The notes under the pieces were generated by a model. That model saw only the letters and a list, made by a program, of their open reading frames with translations, did not search any database and had not been told where the DNA came from. This document shows positions 1 to 7,971 of a stretch of 20,249 bases of DNA, in pieces (position 1 is the stretch's first letter; each line of letters starts with the position of its first letter). Made by a program: the position numbers and the translations under genes. The stretch covers positions 1 through 20,249 of the forward strand of contig PBHQ01000052.1 in assembly GCA_002719475.1 (NCBI GenBank), given 5' to 3'. The stretch comes from Methanobacteriota archaeon. Lineage in GTDB: Archaea > Thermoplasmatota > Poseidoniia > Poseidoniales > Poseidoniaceae.

Positions 1-1509
1 AGTAAAAACTTACAAAGTTTTGATGCGGATGTTGACTGGGAAACTAAACTTCTATTTGCCGAACATCATCAAAGCCATGCGGCCTCCGCGTTCTACCCTT
101 CTCCTTTCAATGAAGCCGTCGTCCTGACCATGGATGGGGTCGGCGAATGGGCGACGACATCAGTTGCACTTGGTCGTGGAAATAAGCTTGACCTAATCAA
201 GGAATTGCACTTTCCCCATTCCTTGGGCCTGCTTTATTCAGCCTTCACCTATTACACAGGATTTAAGGTCAATTCAGGTGAATATAAAATTATGGGTTTG
301 GCCCCTTACGGTGAACCAAGTTTTAAAGATCTGATCATCGATAACCTGCTCGACTTGAAGTCCGATGGAACATTCCGACTTGACCAAAGTTATTTTGATT
401 ATTGCACCGGGCTTAAAATGACAAATTCTAAGTTCCATTCTTTATTTGGAGGTCCTCCTCGGTCACCCGATAATTTGCTAGAACAAAGACATATGGACCT
501 AGCCGCATCAGTCCAAGCCGTTACAGAGGAAATTGTCCTACGATTGACCCGCTCTCTTGCACGCGAAACCAAAATGAAAAATCTTTGTCTAGCGGGCGGC
601 GTTGCACTCAACTGCGTGGCCAACGGGAAGGTGCTCCGGGATGGCGCTTTTGAGAGGATCTGGATTCAGCCAGCGGCCGGAGATGCTGGAGGTGCACTAG
701 GAGCGGCACTAACTGCATATCATACACATATAGGTCAGCCTCGCGCTGACTCTGGTCCCTTAGACCTTATGTTCGGCTCGTATCTTGGTCCTTCGTTTGC
801 TGACGACGATTCTGCCCGAAGGTTGGCTGCCATTGGCGCGAATTTCACTTTGTTAAACGATGAACAAACAATCAAAAAAACTTCGGAATCCCTTAGTAAA
901 GGGAGAGCCGTTGGATGGTTTCAAGGCAGAATGGAGTTTGGCCCTCGGGCACTCGGTGGGCGTTCTATCCTCGGAGACCCGAGGTCACCCACTATGCAAA
1001 AGACCCTAAATCTAAGGGTCAAATATAGAGAGTCTTTTCGGCCATTCGCACCATCTATATTGAACGAAGATGTGGCTGATTGGTTTGAATTGGAATGTGA
1101 GAGCCCTTACATGCTTATCGTTGCTGACGTCGCCGAACCTCGTCGTAAAGCCATGACAAAAAATGAGCAAGCGCTCTTTGGGATTGATAAGCTCAACGTC
1201 CCACGATCAGACATTCCTGCTGTTACTCATGTCGACTATTCAGCACGAATTCAGACGGTTCATGCTGAAACAAACCCACGTTACCATCAACTTTTAACAA
1301 AATTTAAGGCCGATACCGGATGCCCCGTTCTTGTTAATACAAGTTTCAATGTGAGAGGGGAACCGATTGTATGTACACCTGAGGATGCTTTTCGATGCTT
1401 TATGGGAAGTGACATCGAAATACTTGTTGTCGGTAATTGTTTCATGAGGAAAGAAGATCAAAAATCTAAATTAGAAATAAACTACAAAGAAAATTTTGAA
1501 CTCGATTGA
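1..1509 (+). CDS. Carbamoyltransferase, NodU/CmcH family (5' end outside window)
   Basis: The frame is open from base 1, so the gene begins upstream; about 502 C-terminal residues are present. The family transfers a carbamoyl group from carbamoyl phosphate, via carbamoyl-adenylate, to a hydroxyl of a sugar or antibiotic. Seen: the histidine motif AEHHQSHAASAFYPSPF encoded at 58-108, the nucleotide-binding DGVGEWATTS just after, the AGGVALNCVANGK segment near 592-630, and the C-terminal signature GRMEFGPRALGGRSILGDPR followed by RESFRPFAPS and VNTSFNVRGEPIVC. Known members are about 570-620 residues, so the missing N-terminus is probably 70-110 residues. The ATG at 130 is an internal methionine, not the start, because the histidine motif lies before it. 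In this locus the likely role is O-carbamoylation of a polysaccharide sugar (inference). It ends TGA, six bases from the convergent dehydrogenase stop, with no visible terminator between them. Confidence 0.93.
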   Translation, partial: SKNLQSFDADVDWETKLLFAEHHQSHAASAFYPSPFNEAVVLTMDGVGEWATTSVALGRGNKLDLIKELHFPHSLGLLYSAFTYYTGFKVNSGEYKIMGLAPYGEPSFKDLIIDNLLDLKSDGTFRLDQSYFDYCTGLKMTNSKFHSLFGGPPRSPDNLLEQRHMDLAASVQAVTEEIVLRLTRSLARETKMKNLCLAGGVALNCVANGKVLRDGAFERIWIQPAAGDAGGALGAALTAYHTHIGQPRADSGPLDLMFGSYLGPSFADDDSARRLAAIGANFTLLNDEQTIKKTSESLSKGRAVGWFQGRMEFGPRALGGRSILGDPRSPTMQKTLNLRVKYRESFRPFAPSILNEDVADWFELECESPYMLIVADVAEPRRKAMTKNEQALFGIDKLNVPRSDIPAVTHVDYSARIQTVHAETNPRYHQLLTKFKADTGCPVLVNTSFNVRGEPIVCTPEDAFRCFMGSDIEILVVGNCFMRKEDQKSKLEINYKENFELD

Positions 1510-1515
1510 CGGTCT

Positions 1516-2796
1516 TTATAAACGCCATACGCGGAGTGTCTCTGTCGCCTTAATAGAGGGCCAAACCTGCTTAACATCAACAAGCACCCCTCTAGGTTTG
1601 ATGAGGTTCTTTATACTTTCAAGTGGTATATCGCAAATTTCTTGATGGGCGACAGCCCCAATAACCGCATCGAATCTTTCTTCAGAGTCTAATTTTGGCA
1701 GCAGGGACAAACCACAGATGGCTTTAACATCGTCTGAGGAAGCGACAGGATCAAAAACATGAACGTAATGGTTTTTCTTCATCAAAATTCTTACCACTTC
1801 AATAACTTGAGAGTTTCTCAGATCAGAGACGTTCTCTTTAAAAGTCAGCCCCATCACAAGAAGTCGGCTCCTATCAACAACAAGTCGATCAATTTCCTCA
1901 ACTAAATAACGCGCCATGCCATCATTAATGCGACGCCCGGCAAGTATAATCTCCGGCTTAAATTCTTCCTTTTCAGCCGCGTACGCCAAATAATAGGGAT
2001 CCACTCCAATACAATGTCCCCCAACCAAGCCTGGACGGAAGTCTAGGAAATTCCACTTGGTTCTGGCTGCTGCCAGCACATCCTCTGTATTTAGACCCAA
2101 ATGGTGAAAAATCATGGTAACTTCATTAATAAATGCGATATTTATGTCACGCTGAGCATTTTCGATGACCTTTGCCGCCTCTGCTGTTCTAATATTAGGC
2201 GCCACATAAATACCTGCGGGGATAACCGTGCCATAAACAGAGGCAAGCAATTTCGTTACCTCCTGAGTTTGTCCCGCAACCACCTTGGTAACCGAATCAA
2301 TCGCGTGATCCTTGTCGCCTGGATTTATACGCTCCGGTGAATAGCCCAAATAAAAGTCCTCTCCACAATTAAGGCCCGAAGCTTCCTCAAGTATAGGTCC
2401 ACATATATCTTCTGTAGCACCCGGGAAAACCGTACTTTCGTAAACAACCACGCTTCCACGAGACAGGCAGCCCCCAACTTCGCGGCTAGCTTTTTCAAGC
2501 GCATGAAGATTTGGTTTGTTCTTATCATCAATTGGAGTAGGTACCGCGACAATAAACAAGTCACAAGAAGGAGTTTTTGAAAGCTCGCTTACGAATTTAA
2601 TGGGAGTGTCCAAAAGTTTCGCGGGCGACACTTCTCCGGTCGTATCTTTATTTGCCATCAATTCAGAAATGCGCATAGGGTCAGCATCATAGCCAATTAC
2701 AGAAAATTTCCGTGCTAAGGCTAGGGCGAGGGGCAATCCAACATAGCCTAAGCCGACAACAGTGATTTTTAATTCGTTTTGTTCATTAATATTCAT
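1516..2796 (-). CDS. UDP-N-acetyl-hexosamine 6-dehydrogenase, TviB/WbpA/WbpO type
   Basis: A 426-residue nucleotide-sugar dehydrogenase. It would oxidise C6 of UDP-GlcNAc or UDP-GalNAc with NAD+ to the uronic acid. Seen: N-terminal Rossmann motif GLGYVGLPLA (15-24), VAVPTPI near 83-89, VYESTVFPG (118-126), YSPERINPGD (152-161), central KVIENAQRDINIA (209-221), and the catalytic-cysteine motif GGHCIGVDPYYL with Cys262. A C-terminal binding-domain signature, GLTFKENVSDLRNSQV, follows. The motif spelling resembles Vi-antigen TviB more than UDP-glucose dehydrogenases (from memory). It starts at ATG 2796 with no clear Shine-Dalgarno; a 16-bp tandem repeat occupies the leader. It is transcribed away from the ligase-like gene. 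The product could feed the glycan directly or be modified by the UXS-like SDR further along. GlcNAc versus GalNAc specificity cannot be read from the sequence. Confidence 0.93.
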   Translation of the reverse strand: MNINEQNELKITVVGLGYVGLPLALALARKFSVIGYDADPMRISELMANKDTTGEVSPAKLLDTPIKFVSELSKTPSCDLFIVAVPTPIDDKNKPNLHALEKASREVGGCLSRGSVVVYESTVFPGATEDICGPILEEASGLNCGEDFYLGYSPERINPGDKDHAIDSVTKVVAGQTQEVTKLLASVYGTVIPAGIYVAPNIRTAEAAKVIENAQRDINIAFINEVTMIFHHLGLNTEDVLAAARTKWNFLDFRPGLVGGHCIGVDPYYLAYAAEKEEFKPEIILAGRRINDGMARYLVEEIDRLVVDRSRLLVMGLTFKENVSDLRNSQVIEVVRILMKKNHYVHVFDPVASSDDVKAICGLSLLPKLDSEERFDAVIGAVAHQEICDIPLESIKNLIKPRGVLVDVKQVWPSIKATETLRVWRL

Positions 2797-2959
2797 TTTT
2801 TGGTTTTTATCAGAAACTGTTTTTATCAGAAACTAATGTGAATTTACCGTGCCCAAGCCCTAAGAGAATAGTAGATTGGGATGATACTGTACCCGTACAC
2901 AAAGAATAAACAGCTACAAAATTTCCTCAGTTCTAACACTACCTTGAGTTATCATACAT
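2797..2959. promoter_or_regulatory. Divergent intergenic region, candidate bidirectional promoter
   Basis: These 163 bases separate the minus-strand dehydrogenase from the plus-strand ligase-like gene, so promoters for both should lie here. The stretch is AT-rich. It holds a perfect 16-bp tandem repeat (2803-2834) and a small inverted repeat, TGTAC-CC-GTACA, at 2888-2899 that could be an operator. I could not fix convincing -35/-10 pairs by eye. Confidence 0.45.
2803..2834. repeat. Perfect 16-bp tandem direct repeat
   Basis: The unit GTTTTTATCAGAAACT occurs twice back to back, at 2803-2818 and 2819-2834, without mismatch. It ends seven bases upstream of the dehydrogenase start codon, so on that transcript it would lie in the 5' leader or the promoter. 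This could be a recent slippage duplication or a paired protein-binding site. Confidence 0.9.
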
Positions 2960-4234
2960 ATGAGTTCTTCCCCTGTTAACCCTCACATACATAGCTATTC
3001 CAAATTCTTTGCTATCCTGGTCGGATTCTCTATCCCAAGCCTCGCCTTTGGAAGGGCTGTTTTTGCCACAGTAATTGGATTAGCGCTGATATTTTTAGTG
3101 ATGACCCCTCTTTTCAGAGTTGGCTGGCAAACACTAATAGAGAATATGCGAACATTTTTTGGGGTTCTAATTATATTAGTTATTTTTAGCTGGAGCATTA
3201 GCGCTATAGGATCAGATTTTCCAGGCCGCTCGTTTGAGGCAAGCACTCGTACAGGACTATTTATTGCCATCGCCGTTTTTATCTATGCCGCTCTTTCACA
3301 CGACAATTACCTATCAACGTTATGTTTAAAATCGCTTATCCTAACAACTTTCGTCGCTAGCGGGTTTGCCCTATTAGCGTCATCTATGTGGCCGGAAATT
3401 TATTGGGTGCAGCGCCTTAAGGGATGGCAATCAACGCCATTAGAAACAGAGTTTAAAGGATATAGCTCGCTAATTGTGTTGCTAACTCCTCTACTGCTTA
3501 TAGGCATGATGCGTTTTAATACATTATGGAAAGCTGCCGCATTGGCCGGAATTACTATGCTATTTTCTATAATGCTCCTATTTGTGAATCGCTCTGCTAT
3601 CGCCGGTCTATTGAGTATAGCTATGATTTTCTCCCTCGCTCAGTTTTTTTGCCAAAAATATCGAAGAAAAGCGCTGGCAATTTCTACAGTTTTTTTAACG
3701 TTGTTTATGGGTGTCATTTTTTGGCTTCGATATGCCCGCTTGTATATATATGACGGCAGGCCTGCTCTCTATAAGGGTCCTTTGGAATCTGACTGGTTTT
3801 TACCTATCTGGCTTATAGACTTTCAACGCCAAACCATTTGGAAATTTACCCTTACTATTTGGGAGAGCGCTCCTTGGCTTGGTATTGGTCCCAATACAAT
3901 CAATTTTCTGCCCGGAGCAGACTTACCTCTCCCCGGGGATGACCATCTTAGAATTATGCCCGCACATCCCCATAACTGGGTAGTAGAAATACTCGCTGAA
4001 ACAGGTGCCTTTGGGCTAAGTTTTATCATATTAACAATTACCGTCACAGGTGGTTACTGGCTTCGTCGTTATGCCAGAAATAGTGACCCAGCTATCTTGA
4101 GTTTACTACTAATATCGAGCGGATATTGGGGCTCTGGTCTATTTAATTTTTCTTACTGGTCCGCATGGTGGCAACTTAGCTTTTTTATTGCTTTGGCTGT
4201 AACTTTATCTTTGGCGCAAGATAGAAAACTATAA
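2960..4234 (+). CDS. O-antigen ligase/polymerase-like membrane protein (WaaL/Wzy_C type)
   Basis: A 424-residue, very hydrophobic protein with roughly ten or more predicted membrane segments. Seen: NRSAIAGLLS (210-219) at the end of a helix, which resembles the arginine-containing segment of the family; a long periplasmic-type loop from about 258 to 340; WLGIGPNT (306-313); and PAHPHNWVVEILAETGAFGL (334-353). The last matches the His-Asn...Glu...Gly pattern of O-antigen ligases and Wzy polymerases (PF04932-like). The family either joins undecaprenyl-linked glycan to an acceptor or polymerises repeat units; sequence alone does not decide which. It starts at ATG 2960. It is first in a plus-strand run followed by the DegT-like gene after 71 bases. 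A second polymerase-like protein sits at the far end of the window, so the two may split the ligase and polymerase roles. Confidence 0.85.
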   Translation: MSSSPVNPHIHSYSKFFAILVGFSIPSLAFGRAVFATVIGLALIFLVMTPLFRVGWQTLIENMRTFFGVLIILVIFSWSISAIGSDFPGRSFEASTRTGLFIAIAVFIYAALSHDNYLSTLCLKSLILTTFVASGFALLASSMWPEIYWVQRLKGWQSTPLETEFKGYSSLIVLLTPLLLIGMMRFNTLWKAAALAGITMLFSIMLLFVNRSAIAGLLSIAMIFSLAQFFCQKYRRKALAISTVFLTLFMGVIFWLRYARLYIYDGRPALYKGPLESDWFLPIWLIDFQRQTIWKFTLTIWESAPWLGIGPNTINFLPGADLPLPGDDHLRIMPAHPHNWVVEILAETGAFGLSFIILTITVTGGYWLRRYARNSDPAILSLLLISSGYWGSGLFNFSYWSAWWQLSFFIALAVTLSLAQDRKL

Positions 4235-4305
4235 AGATTTATTATCTGGTTAAATAGACTAAGGTCAGGCTCTATAAATACAAAACATCAAGCTTAATAT
4301 TTGAG

Positions 4306-5442
4306 ATGTATACATTCGCACCAATACCCAGCTGGGCAGAACTGCTATCCGGGCTGGTCGCCTACATAAAAAAGGCAGAGCCGTTAACGTCACCTTGGAC
4401 GCAAAACGAGCAGCATATAGCTTTATTCTCAAATGGCACTGCCATATTGGATTACATAGTAAAACAAGAAGCCGAAAAAATAAAAAATAGAAGACCAGTA
4501 ATTTGGCTACCCGATTATTTTTGTAATAGTGCTATCCAACTAATCAGCAAACAAGACGTTTCGATCACCTTTTATCCGGTCAATTCTATGTTTGATCCAG
4601 AATGGAAGGCTTGCGAGGAAATGGTTGAAGCTGGTTGCACTCCAGATATTTTTATTCTGGTGCATTATTTTGGTCGGGAAGCAAACGTTTCTCGTGCCGC
4701 CGAGTTCTGTCGCGGAACACAAACTTTTCTTTTGGAGGATGCCGCACACGTCTTGTTTCCTCATGGGGACATTGGAAAATATAGCGATGCTATATTTTAT
4801 TGTCCCCACAAAGTTTTGGCGGCACCAGATGGCGCAATTCTTAGTAGTCCGAATAAAGCACCAGACCCAAAACTAAAGAACGTATCCTTCCCAAAAACCT
4901 GGCTATTGAAAAGAATATTACAGCTTATTCTTCCAAAATTTTTTCTTCGGCACCGAACTCGAAATCTTGAAAATTTCTTAACAGACGGCCTCACAACCAA
5001 AAAAGCTCCCGAAACATCAATAAGCTCACTCGGCTATTGCATGATACGTGTAAATGTTAATCGCCTCCACATTATCGGGAACGCGCGGAAACAAGCCGCA
5101 AATAAATGGCGAGAAGCCTTCCTTCCCTACAATGAATTATGTTCTGCCGCATTGAGTTTGGAAGAGGAGGGACCCGCGCCATACCGGTTTGTTCTAAAAT
5201 TTAAAGACACAGAAACTGCTGCAAGTGTTTTTATGGCTCTTAGGCTTAATGGGATTGCCGTAGAAAGCTGGCCCGATCTCGCCCCACATGTACACAAAAA
5301 CACGTCAACACATAACATTGCATATAAACTTCGCAGAACACTGCTATTTTTTCCAATCTTTCAAGCTTTACCATCGGACCTCAAAACACTCGTGACTTCA
5401 TGCATGAAGAACGCTTTGCGGGAAGACCGCCCGATGCATTGA
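4306..5442 (+). CDS. Divergent DegT/DnrJ/EryC1-like PLP-dependent enzyme
   Basis: A 378-residue protein with the outline of the DegT sugar aminotransferase fold. Seen: SNGTAILDYIV (42-52) in the place of the usual glycine-rich cofactor loop; IWLPDYFCNSA (66-76) like the conserved 'P.Y.....A' strand; LLEDAAHVL (142-150), whose Asp145 should contact the pyridine nitrogen; and FYCPHKVLAAPDGAIL (164-179), whose Lys169 is the candidate Schiff-base lysine. Typical relatives have an SFH..K....GEGG pattern, so this member is clearly divergent around the lysine. Family members usually aminate keto sugars on nucleotide diphosphates. No obvious keto-sugar producer sits beside it on the same strand, so the substrate is unknown. 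Start ATG 4306 has only a weak ribosome site (TTGAG, very close to the ATG). Confidence is high for the fold and low for the reaction. Confidence 0.7.
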   Translation: MYTFAPIPSWAELLSGLVAYIKKAEPLTSPWTQNEQHIALFSNGTAILDYIVKQEAEKIKNRRPVIWLPDYFCNSAIQLISKQDVSITFYPVNSMFDPEWKACEEMVEAGCTPDIFILVHYFGREANVSRAAEFCRGTQTFLLEDAAHVLFPHGDIGKYSDAIFYCPHKVLAAPDGAILSSPNKAPDPKLKNVSFPKTWLLKRILQLILPKFFLRHRTRNLENFLTDGLTTKKAPETSISSLGYCMIRVNVNRLHIIGNARKQAANKWREAFLPYNELCSAALSLEEEGPAPYRFVLKFKDTETAASVFMALRLNGIAVESWPDLAPHVHKNTSTHNIAYKLRRTLLFFPIFQALPSDLKTLVTSCMKNALREDRPMH

Positions 5443-5516
5443 CCCATTCTGAATATAATAATCACCGTATATTGGGCTTTGTTTAACTTAACTATGTGTG
5501 GTGATCAGGTACACTT

Positions 5517-5520
5517 GGAG
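5517..5520 (+). promoter_or_regulatory. Ribosome binding site of the UMF1 transporter gene
   Basis: GGAG lies six bases before ATG 5527. It is one of the clearer Shine-Dalgarno sequences in the window and supports that start. Confidence 0.6.
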
Positions 5521-5526
5521 TGTTAA

Positions 5527-6834
5527 ATGATAAAAGCAGAAGACTATTCCAAGCGAATTATTAACCGTCGGGCACTTATTTCTTGGTGTCTTTATGACTG
5601 GGCCAACTCTGCTTTTCCTACCGTGATTATTACCTTTGTTTTCGCTGCTTATTTCACTAACAGTGTCGCAGAAGATCAAACACGTGGAACTAGTCTGTGG
5701 GGGGCCGCCATAAGTTTATCTGCATTGGCTGTAGCAATATCCGGACCTTTTCTTGGGGCCATTGCTGATCATTCAGGTCACCACAAACGATGGCTTTGCT
5801 TGTTTACCGTCCTCTCCGCTTTTGGTTCGATGATGCTTTGGACCGTGGAACCAAATCTAAACCACATAATGCATGGTCTATTTTGGGTCGCCCTGGGTAA
5901 CTTTGGCTTTGAGTTAAGCATGGTATTCTATAATGCCATGCTACCCATTTTGGCCCCGAGAAACCAATTGGGCCGCTGGTCTGGCTGGGGTTGGGGCGTT
6001 GGTTATCTCGGTGGTCTAGCCTGTCTAGGCATCGTTCTTGCAATGTTTATTCAGACAGAAACACCAATATTTGATCTAAATAAAGATGCCGCTGAGGAAT
6101 TACGTATAACAGGCCCATTTGTCGCAACATGGATGCTGATATTTGCTCTTCCTTTACTTCTATTATTCCCTGATACCAAAGGTAATGAAAAAGAGATGAA
6201 AACGGCCGTAAGAAAAGGCCTAGAATCGCTCTGGCGGACCATCAAACAGCTGCGCGAATATAAGGGTATAATTTGGTTTTTGGGCGCCCGAATGTTTTAT
6301 ACAGACGGTCTAAATGCATTGTTTGCCTTCGGCGGCATCTATGCGGCTGGGACTTTTGGCCTTAACTTTCAAGATCTGATCATTTTTGGAATTAGTATAA
6401 ATTTGATTGCGGGTGTCAGTGCTATAATATTTGCTTGGGTCGATGACTGGGTGGGTCCGAAAATTGTGATTATCGCAGGGGTCGGGTGTCTAGCTTTCTT
6501 CGGCGGTGCTCTCCTAGTCGTAGAAAGCCAGAAACTATTCTGGGCCTTCGGTCTACCTCTCGGTATTTTTGTTGGTCCTATACAGTCTGCTAGTAGATCT
6601 CTTATGGCGCGGATGGCGCCGGCTTCAATGCGAGTGGAATTCTTTGGGCTTTATGCATTATCTGGAAAAGCTACAGCCTTCTTAGCGCCAGCCCTCCTAG
6701 CATGGGCAACTTTGGCGTTTGAAAGTCAAAGGGCCGGCATGGCAACTTTGATCGTCTTTTTATTATTAGGAATGACCTTAATGATAAAAGTTCCTAGTGT
6801 AAGCTATTGTATAGCTTCGTCACACAAGCCATAG
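5527..6834 (+). CDS. MFS transporter, UMF1 (Atg22-like) family
   Basis: A 435-residue inner-membrane protein with about 12 hydrophobic segments. The family signature near the N-terminus is present: WCLYDWANSAFPTVI (20-34). It is followed by FLGAIADHSGHHKRWL, the loop 2-3 motif of major facilitator proteins, and by a tryptophan/glycine-rich segment SGWGWGVGYLGGLACLG. UMF1 proteins are predicted permeases of about 400-470 residues, and their bacterial substrates are mostly unknown. It follows the DegT-like gene after 84 bases, and the SIS isomerase gene begins eight bases after its stop, so these are probably co-transcribed. Its place inside a polysaccharide locus could mean sugar, precursor or glycan transport, but nothing in the sequence shows the substrate. 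Confidence 0.88.
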   Translation: MIKAEDYSKRIINRRALISWCLYDWANSAFPTVIITFVFAAYFTNSVAEDQTRGTSLWGAAISLSALAVAISGPFLGAIADHSGHHKRWLCLFTVLSAFGSMMLWTVEPNLNHIMHGLFWVALGNFGFELSMVFYNAMLPILAPRNQLGRWSGWGWGVGYLGGLACLGIVLAMFIQTETPIFDLNKDAAEELRITGPFVATWMLIFALPLLLLFPDTKGNEKEMKTAVRKGLESLWRTIKQLREYKGIIWFLGARMFYTDGLNALFAFGGIYAAGTFGLNFQDLIIFGISINLIAGVSAIIFAWVDDWVGPKIVIIAGVGCLAFFGGALLVVESQKLFWAFGLPLGIFVGPIQSASRSLMARMAPASMRVEFFGLYALSGKATAFLAPALLAWATLAFESQRAGMATLIVFLLLGMTLMIKVPSVSYCIASSHKP

Positions 6835-6842
6835 TTCCTGAC

Positions 6843-7463
6843 ATGACTTTTCCTGATAAGGCTTTCGAAAATATTCATGTCTTCGCTGACGCATATTTTG
6901 ACCAGCTAGCTATTGCATCGCAAAGCGTTGATGCTAAGGCCCTAAATGAAGCGGCTTTAATGTTAGGCAATGCTTATGATCGACGCGCTGCGGTGTATGT
7001 ATGTGGCAATGGCGGATCGGCGTCCATTGCTAATCATTTGATTTGTGACCACCTAAAAGGCCTGCAGACTGATACCAATACTCGGCCCCGCGTCATGTCA
7101 TTATCATCTAATATCGAAATCTTAACGGCCATCGCTAATGACGTATCTTACGAAGATATTTTCACCTTTCAGCTCTCAACCATGGCCGATGCCGGTGACG
7201 TTTTGATAACAATCTCGTCCTCAGGTGAATCCGAAAACATTGTCCGTGCAGCACAATGGGCAAAATCCAACAAATGCTCAGTAATTGCTATGACAGGTTT
7301 TGATGGTGGACGATCTTCAAAACTAGCTCACATCAATCTCCATGTGGAATCTGACAACTACGGCGTAATCGAAGATACGCACCAAAGCCTGATGCACATC
7401 CTTGCCCAATTTTTACGTCTGGATCGAATGGAAAATAGTCTTATCCCTGAAAGAAGGTTTTAA
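6843..7463 (+). CDS. SIS-domain sugar isomerase, GmhA-like
   Basis: A 206-residue protein from ATG 6843. The frame also has a TTG at 6807 that would overlap the transporter by 28 bases; I prefer the ATG, eight bases after the transporter stop. Seen: VCGNGGSASIANHL (53-66), the phosphosugar-binding loop; ANDVSYEDIF (98-107); ITISSSGESENIV (122-134), the second phosphate-binding segment; and EDTHQSLMHILAQF (177-190), whose His180 aligns with the catalytic histidine of E. coli GmhA. By hand alignment the GmhA catalytic glutamate (Glu65) falls on Asp69. GmhA converts sedoheptulose 7-phosphate to D-glycero-D-manno-heptose 7-phosphate. No HddA/HddC-type heptose kinase or nucleotidyltransferase is in the window, so the substrate could be a different ketose phosphate. 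It is last of the plus-strand run. Confidence 0.85.
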   Translation: MTFPDKAFENIHVFADAYFDQLAIASQSVDAKALNEAALMLGNAYDRRAAVYVCGNGGSASIANHLICDHLKGLQTDTNTRPRVMSLSSNIEILTAIANDVSYEDIFTFQLSTMADAGDVLITISSSGESENIVRAAQWAKSNKCSVIAMTGFDGGRSSKLAHINLHVESDNYGVIEDTHQSLMHILAQFLRLDRMENSLIPERRF

Positions 7464-7464
7464 C

Positions 7465-7915
7465 GACCCAATCTACATCTATACCTCAACTCCTGAAGAC
7501 TTACAAACTCGCGGGCGTGCCCTAAATAATGAGCAAACTAGAAAAACACTCAGAGAATTTTATTAAAAGCTTTCCATACCTTATATTCTCGAGTGCTAGG
7601 TGTGACGGCCTCTACCGAGCAGCCAATTGCGGTCGATTCCCTAGATTTTTATAGGTCGTTAACGATCAAACCATTGGATATATTCTCTTTATTCCCGGTG
7701 TCAATGAAACACTCTTCATTAACAATAAAGCACAAATTCGAAACGATAGACATCTTCCAGTTCTAGGAGAAGTTGTGCTGCATTTCGCCAATGTGCTTAT
7801 TTGAGCAAACTTTTGGTCAAAAAATTCGCTATATACCAAGCGATCTATATCAGCTCTATCCCAAATGATTAAAACCACTTGGGTAATAATCTACCGATCG
7901 GGTCCAGAGAAGTGA
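7465..7915 (+). pseudogene. Decayed PPOX-type FMN flavoprotein gene (pyridoxamine 5'-phosphate oxidase-related)
   Basis: The ~508-base gap between the SIS gene and purH has no intact gene, but plus-strand frames read as a broken family member. Frame 1 (7465-7560) gives TSTPEDLQTR and similar N-terminal-like sequence. A frameshift near 7553 leads into frame 2, which reads FIKSFPYLIFSSA (7559-7597) and, beyond a TAG at 7652-7654, ILFIPGVNETLFINNKAQ (7682-7735). It then reads EVVLHFANVLI, a TGA at 7802-7804, and ANFWSK...SISALSQMI. These match in order the family's 'FI..SPFLVLAT', 'LFLIPG.NETLRVNGRA', 'VEEAFLHCAKALIRSKLW' and 'LP.LGQML' blocks (recalled from memory; MSMEG_1061-like subgroup). 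About 20-25 residues that normally lie before the LFLIPG block are missing. With a frameshift, two stops and a deletion it is surely non-functional. Confidence 0.72.
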
Positions 7916-7971
7916 TGCCAATACGTTATAACAAAGCACTCCATTAATGGAACCGACCACAAAGAAGGAGA

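Noticed and set aside
130..132. ATG at 130 as the start of the carbamoyltransferase
   Set aside because: The same frame is open to base 1 and encodes the conserved histidine motif upstream of this ATG, so it is internal.
6807..6842. TTG at 6807 as the start of the SIS isomerase gene
   Set aside because: It would overlap the transporter by 28 bases and add 12 residues without family resemblance; the ATG at 6843, eight bases after the transporter stop, is simpler.
7666..7878. A 70-codon open frame on the minus strand in the gap beside purH
   Set aside because: It shows no recognisable domain and lies antisense to the much more convincing PPOX relic on the plus strand.
7940..7951. 12-bp perfect palindrome TCCATTAATGGA downstream of purH
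   Set aside because: It is too short to form a stable hairpin with a proper loop and has no T run; there is no support for a terminator or operator role.
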